A stretch of 64,000 bases of DNA, taken from assembly GCA_016081115.2 (NCBI GenBank), contig CM071931.1, positions 24,652,317-24,716,316 of the forward strand, given 5' to 3'. Both the position numbers and the translations under genes were made by a program. Shown here piece by piece: positions 22,010-33,799 of this stretch. The DNA comes from Rehmannia glutinosa. Taxonomy: Eukaryota > Streptophyta > Magnoliopsida > Lamiales > Orobanchaceae. The notes under the pieces are model-generated. The model saw nothing but the letters and a program-made list of their open reading frames with translations, ran no database searches and was not told the DNA's origin. Numbering within the stretch: the stretch's first letter is position 1; each line of letters opens with the position of its first letter.

Positions 22010-24910
22010 AGGGAAAGGAAATGATTCTACAAAGGAATCATCACGCCAACCGTATTTGTTCAATGATGAGAGGTGCGCGTGAAGTTCCTTTTGAGTCGAA
22101 CTCTGCTTTGCGGCTTTGGGGAGCTGCGCGAGAAACTCTGTTTTGGTCTGGGTTGTGAGAAGTGGACCCGACTTTTGCCGAGCCGCAGCTGTGGTCAACA
22201 ACCTTCGTTGGTCTCACCGGTTTCTCCAATTGAGTGGATGGTCCTCGGCCTTATCGGAGAGCGTCATCGGATGATGATGAGATTTCCATTGGTGGCTCAT
22301 CATCAAAATTGAAAGTTTGACGAGTAGTCTTGAGATCGAGACTTGCTCGTCTTTGGGAACATCCTCACCGAAGCCTTTTGGATCTGTCACGGGGGATGAC
22401 TCGGCTTTTCGTCACCTACCTTCGATCCCGAAAGGTTACATCGATTATCCTGGGAATCATGAAGCGCGCTTATCTCCTTTTTAGATGGATCAATGATAGC
22501 AGGAGGGATGTTCTCTACTTCAAATTTTCTTTACCCCGGAAGTCTCAACCTCCCGAGGGCCTTCATTACCTCCCCGCAGCCTCGATCGCAGCGAGGCTCG
22601 ACCTCCCTTTTCGACAAAGTCGGTACTGCCTTAGGGTCTTCGTGGTGGCATCCATTGGAGTCTCAACCCCATGGATTGCACTTTCATCGCCTGCAGTGTT
22701 AACTCCCGTGGCTGTTCCTTCCTCGTGCCTCGACGCATCGCGGCGTCATTAGCCTTCGAGTAGTTGGCACCTCACCGAGACAGCCTCAATCGCCTGAGCT
22801 TCGTTGATGGCAACTTGCTGTTCGTTTTGTGTTTGTACTTTCTCCACTTCGCCTCCTAGATTCGTTGTGAAGTCATCTCCGCAGATCCTCCGACCTTGCC
22901 GCAGCCGGAGGGAGTTTCCCCCGGGGCGCATCACCGAGCGACTTGAAATGGGGTCACTCGTCTCCAAACTCCCGGCTATTTCTACCGAGTGTTCAGCCGT
23001 TGGGGCAGGTGGTAAGACACCTTCATTAGGGGTTGGCTCAACCGGGGTCCCCACTAACCCGCTTTCATCGCCAGCTTCCTTTAAATCCACCGGGAGGTGG
23101 TGGCGAATAACGGTGGCGATTTTGTCGCACTACTCCCATTGGATCGATTTCAGTGTGTTTTGGAGGACTCTCCTGGTCCCTCCATCAAGCTTTTCTCATG
23201 AAGAATTCGGGATTCATGCATTGCTTGCTGCATTTGCAACTTTTCTGCGGCAAAGAAGAGGTCCGTGATCCTCATCACTTTCTCGATAGAATGTCGAAGT
23301 GAGGATGCGTATGTTCTGTGGTGCCGCGAGAGGGCGAGATCTTTGGCCTTCTCTCTTGCCTCGCCTTTCCTCTTCCAATCTCTCCTTCTCCTTATCCTTG
23401 AAGATCTGCAGGATATCGTGCGCTTTTTCTTCATCCAAATCTTTGAGATCACGAGGTCACCCAAGGAAGTTCAGCTTCCTCTTCTTCTTCGATAAATTCA
23501 AAGCCACTGAATTGTTCCCGGATCGACTCAACTTCCACTTCCTCCACTCTCGCAGACGATTTTGGATGTCCGGATAAGGTGGGGATAGGATCATCACATC
23601 ACTATCATCTCTATCACCTCTTTTCAGTGTCTCACCAGTGTGCGAACTACGGTGTGTCTTGGGTTTGCCTCTGCGACGCCTTGGCAGACTTAGTTGTTTC
23701 ATCTATAATGTCCGAGACTCTATTTCTCCAAATAGTCTCCGATATCTGCTCCACCGAGTGGTCGACTCGGCCGGTTTCTCAAGCTCGAGTGCTTGATGAT
23801 TCTTCTTCGTCTCCTAGTTTGTACCGAGGGATTTTGGTTCGGAGAGAGTGTCTTCTCGAGTCTTGGGCGGCGGGGGCGTCTTTGGTGTTTTCTTCGAGGA
23901 GCCGCCGTCTTGGCTTATCGCTTCTCCTCTCTTTTTACGATCGAAGAAGGTATTTGAGAGTCCTTCTCGACCGTCTACTGGGCGGGAGACACGGCTGCGG
24001 GCGGTGACTCGAGGGCAGGGGCGGGAGCGGGTTTGTTTTTCTTTGCTGCGGAGCAAGCAGCTTCTTCTTAGTAGCCGCAGGGCGCTTTCTTCTTTGGTGG
24101 AGAGGAAACAATCAGTATCTTCGAGGGTCACCGATTCCCCACTCACTCGTGTCGCTCTCTTGGCGTAGGCTCTCTTCTCGCGCTGAGGTTTGATCTCAAC
24201 ATCCTCTTGTTTACATGGAACGCCTTTCCATTTCTAAGAGGGACTCCTTTCACCTCCATCACGGCCAATCACCAGGACATATCCTAGGATCCTCCAAATG
24301 CACCATCTTCCTTGAAGGATTTGTTCCTACATTCGCATACCGCTTTGTAGACAAACTCAACCTGTTTATTTTCCTTTCTTCAATGATCGCAAATGCCATT
24401 ACGATCAACTTTGCTTTTGACATTGGTCAAAGCCGCCAAATTTGATGTCTCGCATTTGGCAACTATGTCCAACGACTTGTGGTAATCCTCCTTCAACAGC
24501 CTCTTGTTCGATGTGTAAACTATTTTATCAAAGATAGTCGGGCTTGGCTATTTCCTTCCAAGCGGCGAACCAGTTTACATCGCCTTCGTTGATTTCTCGA
24601 TGCTCCTTCCGACGATAGTGAGCGAAAGTGTTCACCAAATCCTTGGCGAGAGATGGTGAGCTTTTCCGTGAACATGATGACTTTATCCCTTCATCGTGAA
24701 TCTCGGCGTTCATGTAGAACTCGCGTGCGACCTCTTCCACATAGGTCATCGAGAACTCCATCGTCGAAATGGTTTCACCGGATGTTTCGAGCTTTTTAGC
24801 GATTTTCTTTATGAGGGCGTCATCGGACCCTATTTCACCATGCCGTCGAAATCCACAAAGGACCTGTGGATTTGCTTTTCTAACTTGACAAAATCATAGG
24901 TTGATGCCAT
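22010..24910 (-). pseudogene. E2 extra ORF, N-terminal part (right of the E3 insertion)
   Basis: Starts at the ATG at 24910. YVEEVAREFYMNAEIHDEGIKSS is readable at about 24690-24760, followed by a region ending KPDYL. The Pro/Ala repeat lies near 23970-24095, and a charged part with KDKEKERLEEERRGKREGQ is at 23214-23438. Colinear with E3 from 19233 to about 16310 and with all of the E1 copy. Broken by indels and by E3. Confidence 0.62.
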
Positions 24911-25530
24911 TTTTCAGATTTCACCGAAGAAAACTTAGAGGTTGATTTGAAGATAGATAGGGTTTTGAGAGAGTTTTGCCTTTGCTTCCGAGAGAAATGA
25001 ACGATTTTGGTAATATGAGAGAGAGAAGAAAGAAAGCATAAGTATGGTTTATGAAAGGACGTATGGGTGGTTTTTGAAATGTGATCGAAATCAACGGCTT
25101 AGATTTTGCACGCCGATTTAGCATTTAATGTCTCGTATTTAATGCAAAGAAATTTATATCCAATCATAAGCTTGGTGTGCGGCTTTTGCCTCAGTACACG
25201 TCATAATTATCTTTGACGTAATTCTTAAAAACATTCCCGCTAGTAAAAACGATCGCGTTTTTGTCACTTTGCTCATAAATGACTCGACTTTTACCCTCAC
25301 CGGTTTAACTCTTCTTCTCACATTCTCTTTTGTGACTCAATTGTCGGTGACTCGGATATAGTGTCTTTCCTCGACACGGTGATTTACTTAGATTTGTGAG
25401 TTCACTCTTTTTCCCTTTTTGTGTTCCATTTCTTTTCTTTGATTCTTCGAGTGTCACCACCAATTAACCCTAACTCATGCTTGAGTTCTTCAAATCTTGA
25501 CTCACATAATGGTTTTGTGAAGATGTCGGT
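24911..25530. other. E2 spacer between pol and the extra ORF
   Basis: Same spacer as 1928-2520 and 19234-19870, with the weak internal polypurine run near 25405-25421 on the minus strand. No gene seen. Confidence 0.5.
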
Positions 25531-27420
25531 AATTGTTTATCGATTTGAGATATATTCCAAGATGATGTCCTTCTTTTCCACATGATCTCTTATGAAGTGA
25601 TATCCGACATCGATATGCTTTGTTCTTGAGTGCAACACAGATTTTGAGTGATTGCAATTGCACTTATGTTATCACACATGATTGGAATTTCCTTTTCTTC
25701 AACTTCATAGTCTCTCACCGTTGTCTCATCCATAGGACTTGGGCACAACAATTTGCCCGCAGCTATGTATTCTCGCTTGTTTGTAGAGGTGGCTATTGAA
25801 TTTTGCTTCTTGCTAAACCAGAAATCGATCGTTTCCTAGCATTTGACATGTGCCTCGAGGTGCTTTTCTGTCAACTCGCATCCAAAGATAGTCAGTCCGA
25901 ATAGCCAATTAGTTTGAATCCACCTTCCTTTGGATACCATAAGCCAACTTCTTGGCTTCCTTTCAAGTATCTCAAGATTCTCTTAGTCTGCTGTCATATG
26001 GCTCTCTTTTGGAGCAGATTGAAATCTTGCACATACACCTACAAAGAAAGGTGATGTCCGCCCGCTTCTTTGTGAGATAGAGCAATGATCCAATAAGTGC
26101 TCAGATCTTGTTTGATCTACTGTGCTTGCCATCCGCATCCATGTCCATTTTGATCGATGTATTCATTGGTATTTTCACGAAGACTTCTCCTCCATACCAA
26201 ATTTCTTCATTAAATCTCTCGGTGTATTTTGTCGACTTATTGAATTTTGCTTCTTGCTAAACCAGAAATTAGCCTATTTCCAAGCATTTGACATGTGCCT
26301 CGAGGTACTTTTCTGTCGACTCTACATCCAAAGATAGTCGAGTCCGAATAACCAATTAGCTTGAATCCGCCTTCCTTTGGATACCATAAGCCAACTTCTT
26401 GGCTTCCTTTCAAATATCTCAAGATTCTCTTGGCTCAGAGCTTATGTGGCTTTCTTTTGGAGCAGATTGAAATCTTGCACATACACCTACAACAAAGGTG
26501 ATGTCCGCCCGCTTGCTTGAGATAGAGCAATTATCCAATAAGTGCTTTGTATCCGGTTTGTTCTACGTGCTTGCCATCCGTGCATCCATGTCCATTTTGA
26601 TCGATGTATTCATTGGTATTTTCACAAGACTTCTCCATACCAAAATTTTTCATTAAATCTCTCGTGTATTTTGTCGACTTATGAAGGTTCCATCCTTCAA
26701 ATGTTTTACTTAGAGTCCAAGGAAGAATGTCGCCTCTTCCATCATGCTCATTTCGAATTTGCTTTTCATGAGATTTGAGAATTTATCACACACTCTTTGT
26801 TTGTGGATCCAAAGATGATGTCATCCACATATATTTGAACAAGCAAAGATACTTTTCCCATCTTGAATTCTCAAGAGTGTTCTATCTACTTTTCCTTTTG
26901 TGAATCCATTCTCGCTTAGGAATTGTGACAAAGTATCATACCATGCTCTGGGTGCCTGTTTCAATCCATACGAGCTTTCTTGAGTTTGTATACCTTATCT
27001 CCAAGAGTCTTCCGCTCAAATCCTGGAGGTTGTTCAACATACACTTCTTCTTCCAATAAACCATTTAGGAATGCACTTTTTACATCCATTTGATATACAA
27101 TGAAATTCTTGTGAGTCGCATAGGCAAGAAACATCCTTATTGCTTCCAATCTTGCTACATGAGCAAATGTTTCATCAAAATCTATTCCTTCTTCTTGGCA
27201 ATATCCTTTGGCTACTAGTCTTGCTTTGTTTCTTACCACGTAACCTTCCTCGTTCATCTTATTTCAACACCCATTTAATACCAATAACGTTTTGATGGGT
27301 GGGTCTTTGAACTAATTCCCATACTTTATTTCTTTCAAACCGATTCAACTCTTCTTGCATAGCTTGAATCCAATGTGTGTCATCCAATGCTTGTAACACA
27401 TCTTTGGGCTCTATTTAAGT
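25530..27420 (-). pseudogene. E2 pol: reverse transcriptase and RNase H with internal duplication
   Basis: RT N-terminal motif RNKARLVAKGYCQEEGIDF at about 27180-27240, with NFIVYQMDVKSAFLNGLLEE (27040-27110) and the catalytic YVDDII at about 26813-26832. RNase H contains RYLKGSQEVGLWYPKEGGFK (26350-26420). The region 25795-26680 is a tandem duplication, so part of RNase H is present twice. Frames are broken, but the segment 26961-27257 is open for 98 codons, the cleanest RT piece among the copies. Confidence 0.83.
25795..26680. repeat. 444-bp tandem duplication in E2 RNase H
   Basis: Copy 1 is 25795-26238 and copy 2 26239-26680 (442 bp). Both begin attgaattttgcttcttgc; copy 1 ends gtcgactt and copy 2 ends with the same bases before continuing into atgaagg. 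E1 has this segment once (about 2805-3250), so it is a private event of E2. Confidence 0.85.
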
Positions 27421-27639
27421 AGATAAAGCATGTGAACATAGCTTCTTGTTGAGTTCGATCTTGTTTTGACACCTTCTCTTATATCTCTAATGATAAGTTC
27501 TAGTGGATGGTCTTTCACCATCTTACATCCGGTTGAAGTAAGTTAGTCGGGTTCGATCGTCTAGCAAACCGTGTTGTTGCTTTGATCGCTCTCTCGTAAT
27601 CACTTAGCCGCAAATTTTCCAAATTGTTTTGAGATTCAG

Positions 27640-29020
27640 CTATCTCATCTTCTTCGAGTTTACAATTCCATTTCGGCTTTCAAAGATAGGGATTTTTCTC
27701 GTATGTTTGGATGATTCACTTATCACCGACTCTTCAATGCCTTCTCCATTTACATTTGGCTCATCGAATACCACATGAATGGATTCTTCTCGTAACCATA
27801 GTCCTTTTGTTGAGTACTCAGTAGGCTTTGCTTTCAAATTTGAGTGTCCCAAGAAGATACCTTCATCGCCTTTAGCATCGAAGGCCTTTAGATTGTCTTT
27901 GCCATTGTTGTGGATGAAGCATTTACATCCAAATATTCTAAAATATGCAACATTTGGTTTTCTCCTGTCCAAATCTCATAGGGAGTCTTTGTCACCGTCT
28001 GTTTATCATACATCTGTTTTGAGTGTAGCAAGTCGTGTTGATTGCTTGACCCAAAATCTTTTTGGTAATCCCGCCTAACCTAACATGGTCCTTGTTGCTT
28101 CTTTGAGAGTTTTATTCCTTCTTTCGCAACTCCATTTTCCCGTGGAGTCCTTGCCGCAGATAATTCATGACCAATGCCATTTTCAATACAATATCGAGTT
28201 ATTATCCCATTGACAAACTCGGTTCCTCTGTCTCGATCTTATTTTGATAATGGTTTGGCTCTTTTCATTTTGAATTTTCTTCATCAATCGTGGCGCTTCG
28301 AGAGTTTCTTTCTTTTTACACATGAATATAGTCCATGTATATCTTGAGTAGTCATCTACTACCACCAAGGTGTATTTCTTTCCACTTATGCTAGCCGTTC
28401 CACTGGGCCAAATAGATCCATATGTAGCAGATGTAATATTCTTGTTGAAGATGGACATGTCTTTTCTTTGAATGAAGATTTGATTTGTTTTCCCTTCCGA
28501 CATGCATCACATATACTCCCCTTCTTGTATAATCGAGTCCTGGAAGTCCTCCCACAAGATTACTTCTTGCAAGCTTGTTAATCGTTTTGAAATTCGGGTG
28601 ACTCACTTTTGTGCCATAGCTAACTTGATTCAAATTGTGCTCTTTGCTAATAGACAAAAAGCAGTCTTTGGGTGTAGCGGTTTACCAATCTACTACATAC
28701 ATGTTCTTTTGTCTCGCATCCTTGCAACACAACTTCATTCGATTCAAGATCCTTGATTTGGCATATACCCATGTTAAATCCAACATTATAACCATTGTCA
28801 CGTAGTCAGTTGGTGATGCTTAGCAAATTGAAGTTGAGTCCTTCAACATATGCAACATCCGTGATTTCTAATCCATTTTTCTTGATGGATCCAATGCCTC
28901 TTATTTCACCGAGCTTCATTTCCTCCAAATATGACTTTTGCTCCTTTAACTTCCTTGAATTTTGACAGATTTTTCTTGTTTCCTCGTCATATGTCCGAAC
29001 AACCACTATCCATGTACCAG
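27640..29020 (-). pseudogene. E2 pol: protease and integrase (broken)
   Basis: Protease is readable as far as EIRGIGSIKKNGLEITDVAY (28806-29006), with the MDSG active site at about 29003-29013. GAG-pre-integrase lies near 28500-28660 and the integrase core at 28183-28503 (VVVDDYSRYTWTIF). The C-terminal part PNVAYFRIFGCKCFIHN and DEGIFLGHS is at 27830-27970. Catalytic residues beyond the first part are frame-shifted. About 290 bp found in E1 upstream of protease is missing at about 29030. Confidence 0.82.
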
Positions 29021-29029
29021 GTTCCTTGG

Positions 29030-31098
29030 TCGATGAAAGCTCTTATACTTTTGGAATGGCCTTTGCTGAGTTCTGGCCTTTGCCATTTGGGCTTATATTC
29101 CATAAGTCTATTCTCGATAGTTCACATTATTCCAATCACTTGGCTTGGATATTTTCTACCATTCCCATCATATGTATTTCTTTTATAGATTTTCCGGGTT
29201 TTTGGTAGCTCTGCTTTCTTCTTTACGAGTATTTTCTGTTGGAGTTTGCTTTGAGAACTCGATCAATCTCTTCTCACCGTCCCTTTCAACCGCACTCAAC
29301 TCGGCCGTTTTCATTTTCCTTTATAACCAAGGCCGCTTTGCTTGTAATTGTGCTTTGGAGTGAATGTGTGTGCACCATTTAGAGTTTTGGATTTTTAGAC
29401 TCTTCATTGCTTGAAGATCCTTTTTCCAAAATTACTTTTGAGGTTTGACATAGCACAGAGGAATTAAATCCTAAGCTCCTGTCTTGTCTCCACATTCTCT
29501 TTGACTCATAATAAGATCATCCAATGATTTAGATGCCTTAGTGAATGAGGCAATAACATTTTTGAGGTCATTCTCCCTCTTTTCTATGGCAGCTATTTCT
29601 CGCTTATTAGCTTGCATTTTCAAATTTTTAAACTTTTATTCTCATCGCCTATTTGACTTAGAGTACTCGGCTCCTTAGTCACCGTGAGTTTTAGCTCTTG
29701 AGTAGGTCTGTTTTCCTCATTTAGTAGTGTGTGTGAGGATTTAATGTGTTCAAAATCTTTCATCATTTTGCCTAATGAATCATAAAGATCGAGTGGGTGA
29801 TGAAGTGTGTGTGTCATAGTCACTATCACTAGAATCCGAGTTTGATGAGTTAGAGTGTACCTCATCTTCTTGGTCGAGTTGATCTTGTTCTTTGGCCATC
29901 AAACAGATCATGGCTTCTTCTTCGTAGTCACTTGAGTAGTCGCCTTCACCGCTTCTCAATCACTATCTCTCTTGACTTGGTTGTCTCAAAGCAGCTCTCA
30001 GACCAACATTGCCTTTTTTCTTTTCTTGTCTTCTTTCTCTCAAGACCTTTCTTTCTTCTTCATTCCTGTATTTGTTGACTACGGGATATGGGCAATCAAT
30101 GGCGTAGTGACCTGGTTGCCTACAGTTCAAAGATAGATATTCAACCTTTTGATCGACTCTTTCCATTCTTGGATTGTCGGCCCTTTGATATTCAGCTTTT
30201 GGTTGATCTGTTTTCTCTTGGTTGGCCTATCTTCCTTGATTTGGAGGAGCGAGTGTCTTCCTCGAGGATTCGCCCTTGCCTCTCTTGTAGTTCTTATTGA
30301 AGAACTTGTTGAACCTTTTAACCATCGTGGCTATTTCTTCTTACGGATCAATGACTTCTTTGACCTCGCTCTCTTTCCATCCTTAACAATTAGAGCAAAA
30401 TTGTTTTGGTACAAATTGCTCTTCCTCGATCTTTTCTTCTCACCAAATTCGTAGGCTTTGAGATCCGAGAATAGTTCATGGTTGGAGGTCTTCGATAGGT
30501 CCATGGAATATCTTAGTGCCATGACCTTCATTTCCCATTCACCGAGACTTTTTAGAATCTTCATACACATTTCCTTCGTGTATATTCCTTACTAAGTGCG
30601 AGATAGCTCGTTGGTGATTTCGTGAACCGAGCATCCAGGTTGATCCAGGTTTTCTCCTCGCGATCATTTTGAAATTCTCAAATTTTTGTACAACTTTGAT
30701 AATTTATTTTCTTTGATTTGCTCTCGAGCCTTCACAAATCAATGTTAGTTTGTTCCGCATTTCTTTAGCCGTTTTGCATGATTTGACTTTATTGAACATG
30801 ACTTTGTCCAAGGTTTTGTAAAGGATGTCCTTGGCTACATTGTCCAGGTTGTATCTTTTTCTCATCATTTTGTCCATTCGATTCTTGGTTTTCAACCATA
30901 GTCTGGTCTAGGGCAACATCCTCTTCACCTTCACCGCAGCTCTTCTTACAAATTGTGTTCACCTTTAAAATTTGCAGTGGCCCATCCTCTATCACTATCC
31001 ACATCTCATCATGTAATGCATGAGCACCGCATACGAATTTTCCAATCATCAAATTCTTCAATTGTGAACATAGGGATGCGTTTCAAATTTGCTTCCAT
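29030..31098 (-). pseudogene. E2 gag (broken)
   Basis: Starts at the ATG at 31098. The segment LHDEMWIVIEDGPLQILKVN (30950-31040) and SMDLSKTSNHELFSDLKAYE (30450-30510) are the gag core. The zinc knuckle reads LNCRQPGHYAIDC (about 30085-30140): the second Cys, His and last Cys are kept but the first Cys is Ser. The C-terminal 0.9 kb is charged and probably coiled coil. Frameshifts are present. Confidence 0.77.
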
Positions 31099-31209
31099 GA
31101 TAATAAATTTTAATGATAAAAGGAGTTTTGAAAATTTAAGTACTAAAGCGACTTTGAAAAGTTTGGAGATCTAGTTCAATAACCAATCGGAAGGCTCAAT
31201 GAACCAACC

Positions 31210-31221
31210 GCTCTGATACCA
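31210..31221 (-). other. E2 primer binding site (tRNA-iMet)
   Basis: The minus strand reads TGGTATCAGAGC, intact, two bases from the LTR edge. Confidence 0.9.
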
Positions 31222-31223
31222 CT

Positions 31224-32794
31224 TGTAGGTCCCAAGGGGTGTGAGTGTAAGGTTTAGAAGGGGGGGTTGAATAAACCTTACCAAATTTTTCGATTTAGTC
31301 CTTTTTAAAAGTTCGAGTTGATACTACACACCGTGTCCTTAGTGGACAGCCAATTTAGTTAATCAAGAGAGTTAGTCACTCAACAAACTCGATCGAGCTG
31401 TTGATAGAATAACTCAAATTTGTAAGACCGAATTAGCTCAACTATGGTTTGATTTCATTGGAAGACTTAACACCCTTAATTATGGTTAAGCAGAGATATA
31501 AAGCTTGATTTAGTACTTAGGAATTATCATTGGATAGCAAATATGTCAAGTGATTTAAACAAATAAGATGCGAGGAATTAAAGTGCTTTGAAATGTAAAA
31601 GACACGATAAGTTTTTATAGAGGTTCAAGATGGGGTAATTCTTCTACTCCTCTCTTCTCCAACTCCTGGAGGAATCCACTAGGTATTGATCAAGATACAA
31701 AGTGGTAATGATCCCGGATACAAGTCTTGATCACACAAATGACTTGATCCTTTGGGACTCGGGCCGAGACGCCTTGATCACTCACCGGCTTCTCGTCGCG
31801 ACTCGCCTTCTTCACAGGCAACTGCCTTGCTACTACAACCCACTTGCTCAAGCTCTTTGGATTTGATCACTAAGCCCTCCAATGTACTCAAGACTTGGTT
31901 CAACCTTGAACCTTCCTACAATCCTTCGTGGAATGTAGACCCCTTGATTCTTCAAGAATTTCCTCTTCAACTGATTGAAGTTATCTTTCCTTCACAGGTG
32001 AGTGTTGGATTGATGTTCTTCGTAGTGTACGCTTGAGGATTGAGCGTTTAATAACTTGAGAATATTTCAGGTTACAAAATGTTTCTTTCTTGCTTGTATG
32101 GTCAAGGTAACCTATGTAATCTTCATCTTTTTCTCGTTTATTCCTCCTTTTATAGTGATCTTTCAAAAATCGCCCGTTGAAGAGATAGGCTTATTTTTGA
32201 AAGTCACTTGTGGTTGTTGGCTTGTCTTGTTGCGATCCTTGGAATTGCCATTTCCTCGTATGAATTGTTTTCTAGCTTTTCGAGTTCGACACGGTGTAGT
32301 GCTTCCCATTGGTTTATTCCTTTTGCACGCTTCGGGACCGAGCACTTCGAGAAAGGTAGCATGGAGATATTACTTGTTTAAGTGATTCTCTTGATTTACA
32401 AACAGATATTTTTCGATTATCTCGACTTGACCGCATTTCCTTGCTTTCCCCAGGTGACTTAGAGTCGACTTCCAATCATCGGATGACTCTTCTTCCACTT
32501 CAACTTGAGACTTGGCCTTTCTTGAGTTGACTTGACGATACTCCACTTAGCCGCATCTCACCGCTCCTTCATAGAGTTCCCGTCTTCTCTTCTTTGCCAT
32601 ACTCGGTTGTCTTGCAAAATGAGTCTTCCTTCTAGTCTCCGGTTGTCTTCTTGCATGTTTGGGCATAGTGATTTAACTCAAATTGACCACCCCTATTTAT
32701 TACAATGCGATTTTACAACAAAATTGGGGTGCCAACTTCCTATTCTAAGTTTTACATGACATTCATCAAAATCTAAACAATAAATTTCCCAACA
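31224..32794 (-). repeat. E2 5' LTR (1571 bp)
   Basis: TGTAGGTCCC...CCCAACA on the plus strand. It is the only full LTR of the family with ttaattatggtta, which identifies the remnant at 9608-10940 as its partner. TATA box at 32147-32154. Confidence 0.92.
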
Positions 32795-33782
32795 AATAGC
32801 ACCAAACTCTCCAACACCTCGAAGAGCACCAAACTCTTCCACAAGAAGATTACCACAATCGTTTACACCTAACACCTAAGATCACCCAAGTGTGCACTTA
32901 CCACAAGAAAACTCACAAGAATATCTTGTGTTTGCATGACGAACAAAAATTCAAGATTACAACTCGATAATGAAGTATACAACTTTGAAGTGCAAGTGTA
33001 ATCAAGAATCAAGTCTACACCTCAAGATGTGAAAGTGAAAGACCTTAGGCTATTACAACAAGAATGATGAAATATAAGAACAAAGTGTTTGTTTGAATGT
33101 ATCTTGTTGTGTTGTAGTGTATTCTCTCTTGTTGTGTTGTTTCAAATCTTCCTCTATTTATAGGATAGGTCTTGGATTTGATTTCCGACATAGGCTCCTT
33201 CTTGGAGATTGATATCTACAAAAATTGCAATTAAAATCAAAATTATAGTCATTAGAAATCAACCCCACAAATTAAGGAACAATTGTCTCACAACGGCTAG
33301 AATGTTGTTGTCAAAATGGTAGATGCGACCGACCTCTAATACGTAAATGAAAATGATACAACAAAAACACACAAGGGGATCGGTCCAACAGGGCTCGACC
33401 GACGACCTAGGGTCCGATCGGGGCCCGCCCGCGCTTCGACCGGCTGGACATCACCAAAATATGATACAAAGTGTTCGCTCTCATTTCTTCTTTTTCGTAT
33501 ATCGGTTGATGTCCGCGCGATCGGCCGACCTCCAAAAATTTTCAAACGCCTCGTTTCTATTTTTGGAAATCATCTTCCGACATATAGGGCGACCGGTTGA
33601 ACACGAGACAGAAGTGTTGTCCAATTTTTGCCGAAAACAAACTTCAAGAAATACTCCAAAAAATTAGTAAAAATATTTTAGAATGATCGGGAGTATTTGG
33701 GCAACATTTAGAAACATTGTTTTGGTGTAAAAACACATTAAAACAAAATCATCAAAATCATGATAAAAATATTTATCTAACA
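32795..33782 (-). repeat. E4 3' LTR, right-hand remnant
   Basis: Matches the right LTR from about 38243 to 39254 (caccaaactctccaacacc onward) and ends TATCTAACA. The first 360 or so bases are missing because of the E2 insertion. A TATA box reads TATAAATAG on the minus strand at 33154-33162; the partner is at 38603-38611. Confidence 0.9.
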
Positions 33783-33799
33783 AACTCCCCCTTTTGATG
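33783..33799 (-). other. E4 polypurine tract
   Basis: The minus strand reads CATCAAAAGGGGGAGTT directly before TGTTAGAT of the LTR, the Sirevirus arrangement. Confidence 0.83.

Larger units (their letters stand above)
9608..32794 (-). mobile_element. E2: Sirevirus-like copia element, interrupted by E1 and E3
   Basis: E2 consists of a truncated left (3') LTR 9608-10940, internal sequence 10941-12827 continuing at 22010-31223, and a right (5') LTR 31224-32794. E3 sits in its extra ORF; after removing E3 and one copy of the CCTCC duplication the sequence matches the uninterrupted E3 ORF at about 16290-16330. The left LTR starts in its middle because E1 is inserted there. Without the guests the visible part is about 14 kb, large for copia, owing to the long extra ORF. 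Its right end joins E4 LTR sequence at 32795, so E2 is itself inserted in E4. Confidence 0.85.

Noticed and set aside
22330..23268. Plus-strand frames of 140 and 154 codons
   Set aside because: Antisense to the E2 extra ORF; composition is that of a mirrored charged protein.
33336..33667. Frames across the E4 LTR GC-rich block
   Set aside because: LTR sequence; the partner LTR breaks the same frames.
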